DNA of 5,130 bases, taken from positions 1 through 5,130 of the forward strand of contig JAEYUX010000103.1 of NCBI GenBank assembly GCA_023432235.1, in the 5' to 3' direction. Made by a program: the position numbers and the translations under genes. Positions 4,892 to 5,130 of the stretch are shown in pieces (the stretch's first letter is position 1; every line of letters starts with the position of its first letter). Origin of the DNA: Actinomycetes bacterium (lineage in GTDB: Bacteria > Actinomycetota > Actinomycetes > Actinomycetales > Demequinaceae). The notes under the pieces were generated by a model. The model was not told where the DNA came from. It did no database searches and saw nothing but the letters and a program-made list of their open reading frames with translations.

Positions 4892-5130
4892 CTAGTCGCT
4901 CAGCTGATCGATGAAGGACTTCTCTTCGTCCCGGCGCTCTTCGAGGAATCGCGTCAGCCGCAACGTATCGGTGTCGCGCCAATCCTCAACTTGGGTAATT
5001 GATACCCACGCCTGGAGGTTCGCACGAATCGTGTAGTTGTGGCCGTAACCGGCGGGTACCGACTCTGCCGCGGGAAGGTCGAGCAGCGTCTGCCACATCG
5101 TCACGACAGGGAACCACGTCATGCGGGGCG
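4892..5130 (-). CDS. C-terminal fragment of a probable alpha/beta-hydrolase family protein (partial)
   Basis: The minus-strand frame is open from the window edge to a TAG at 4892-4894, giving about 79 residues of C-terminal sequence. A Met codon at 5120-5122 exists, but it lacks a ribosome site and the frame runs on upstream, so the gene almost certainly begins outside the window. The segment TWFPVVTMWQTLLDLPAA, then SVPAGYGHNY and an AW pair about ten residues on, then WRDTDTLRL, resembles from memory the end of actinobacterial Abhydrolase_9-type proteins (a membrane-linked alpha/beta-hydrolase family), in which the GHGHxY region may carry the catalytic His. This cannot be confirmed without the missing part. 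It converges on the regulator gene and shows no functional link to sulfate uptake. Confidence 0.55.
   Translation of the reverse strand, partial: PRMTWFPVVTMWQTLLDLPAAESVPAGYGHNYTIRANLQAWVSITQVEDWRDTDTLRLTRFLEERRDEEKSFIDQLSD

Noticed and set aside
1..5130. tRNA, rRNA, CRISPR array, insertion sequence or attachment site
   Set aside because: I see no cloverleaf, regularly spaced repeats, transposase motifs or terminal inverted repeats; nearly all of the window is accounted for by ordinary genes.

Overview
The window looks like chromosomal DNA of a high-GC Gram-positive bacterium (Actinomycetota, perhaps Micrococcales; this placement is inferred from GC-rich third codon positions, TAnnnT-type -10 boxes, a GTG start and an Ala/Val-rich proteome, not from a search). 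It holds one complete transport operon with its likely regulator, one small gene upstream, and the end of a convergent gene downstream.

Layout. Bases 1-62 hold a terminator-like hairpin (7-37) and a TAnnnT promoter for a small AhpD/carboxymuconolactone-decarboxylase-like protein (63-479). An intergenic stretch (480-617) contains a weak hairpin, a good -35/-10 promoter (TTGACT-N18-TAATCT) and, directly over the expected transcription start, an inverted repeat (CTATC-N5-GATAG) that looks like a repressor operator. Then comes a tightly packed sulfate/thiosulfate ABC importer: lipoprotein substrate-binding protein (618-1673), permease CysT (1670-2518), permease CysW (2511-3326) and ATPase CysA (3323-4318). 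Each gene overlaps the next by 4 or 8 bases. Twenty bases later an Rrf2-family winged-helix regulator (4339-4848) begins, possibly also from its own leaderless promoter. From 4892 to the window edge the minus strand carries the C-terminus of a protein resembling the actinobacterial alpha/beta-hydrolase (Abhydrolase_9-type) family.

How the genes work together. The binding protein captures sulfate (or thiosulfate) outside the membrane, CysT and CysW form the channel, and CysA powers import. The Rrf2 protein has no cysteine at all, so it cannot hold the Fe-S cluster of IscR or NsrR. It is better compared with CymR-type sulfur/cysteine regulators and is the obvious candidate to bind the repeat at 565-579.

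The most striking property is sulfur economy. Excluding initiator Met, the four transporter proteins and the regulator together contain only eight Met/Cys residues in about 1,400. The mature binding protein has a single sulfur amino acid (the lipidated Cys), and CysT and the regulator have none. The upstream AhpD-like protein does not share this bias. The general phenomenon is known for sulfate-binding proteins; its extension to a permease and the regulator is the point worth a second look. I see no novel defence or mobile system here.
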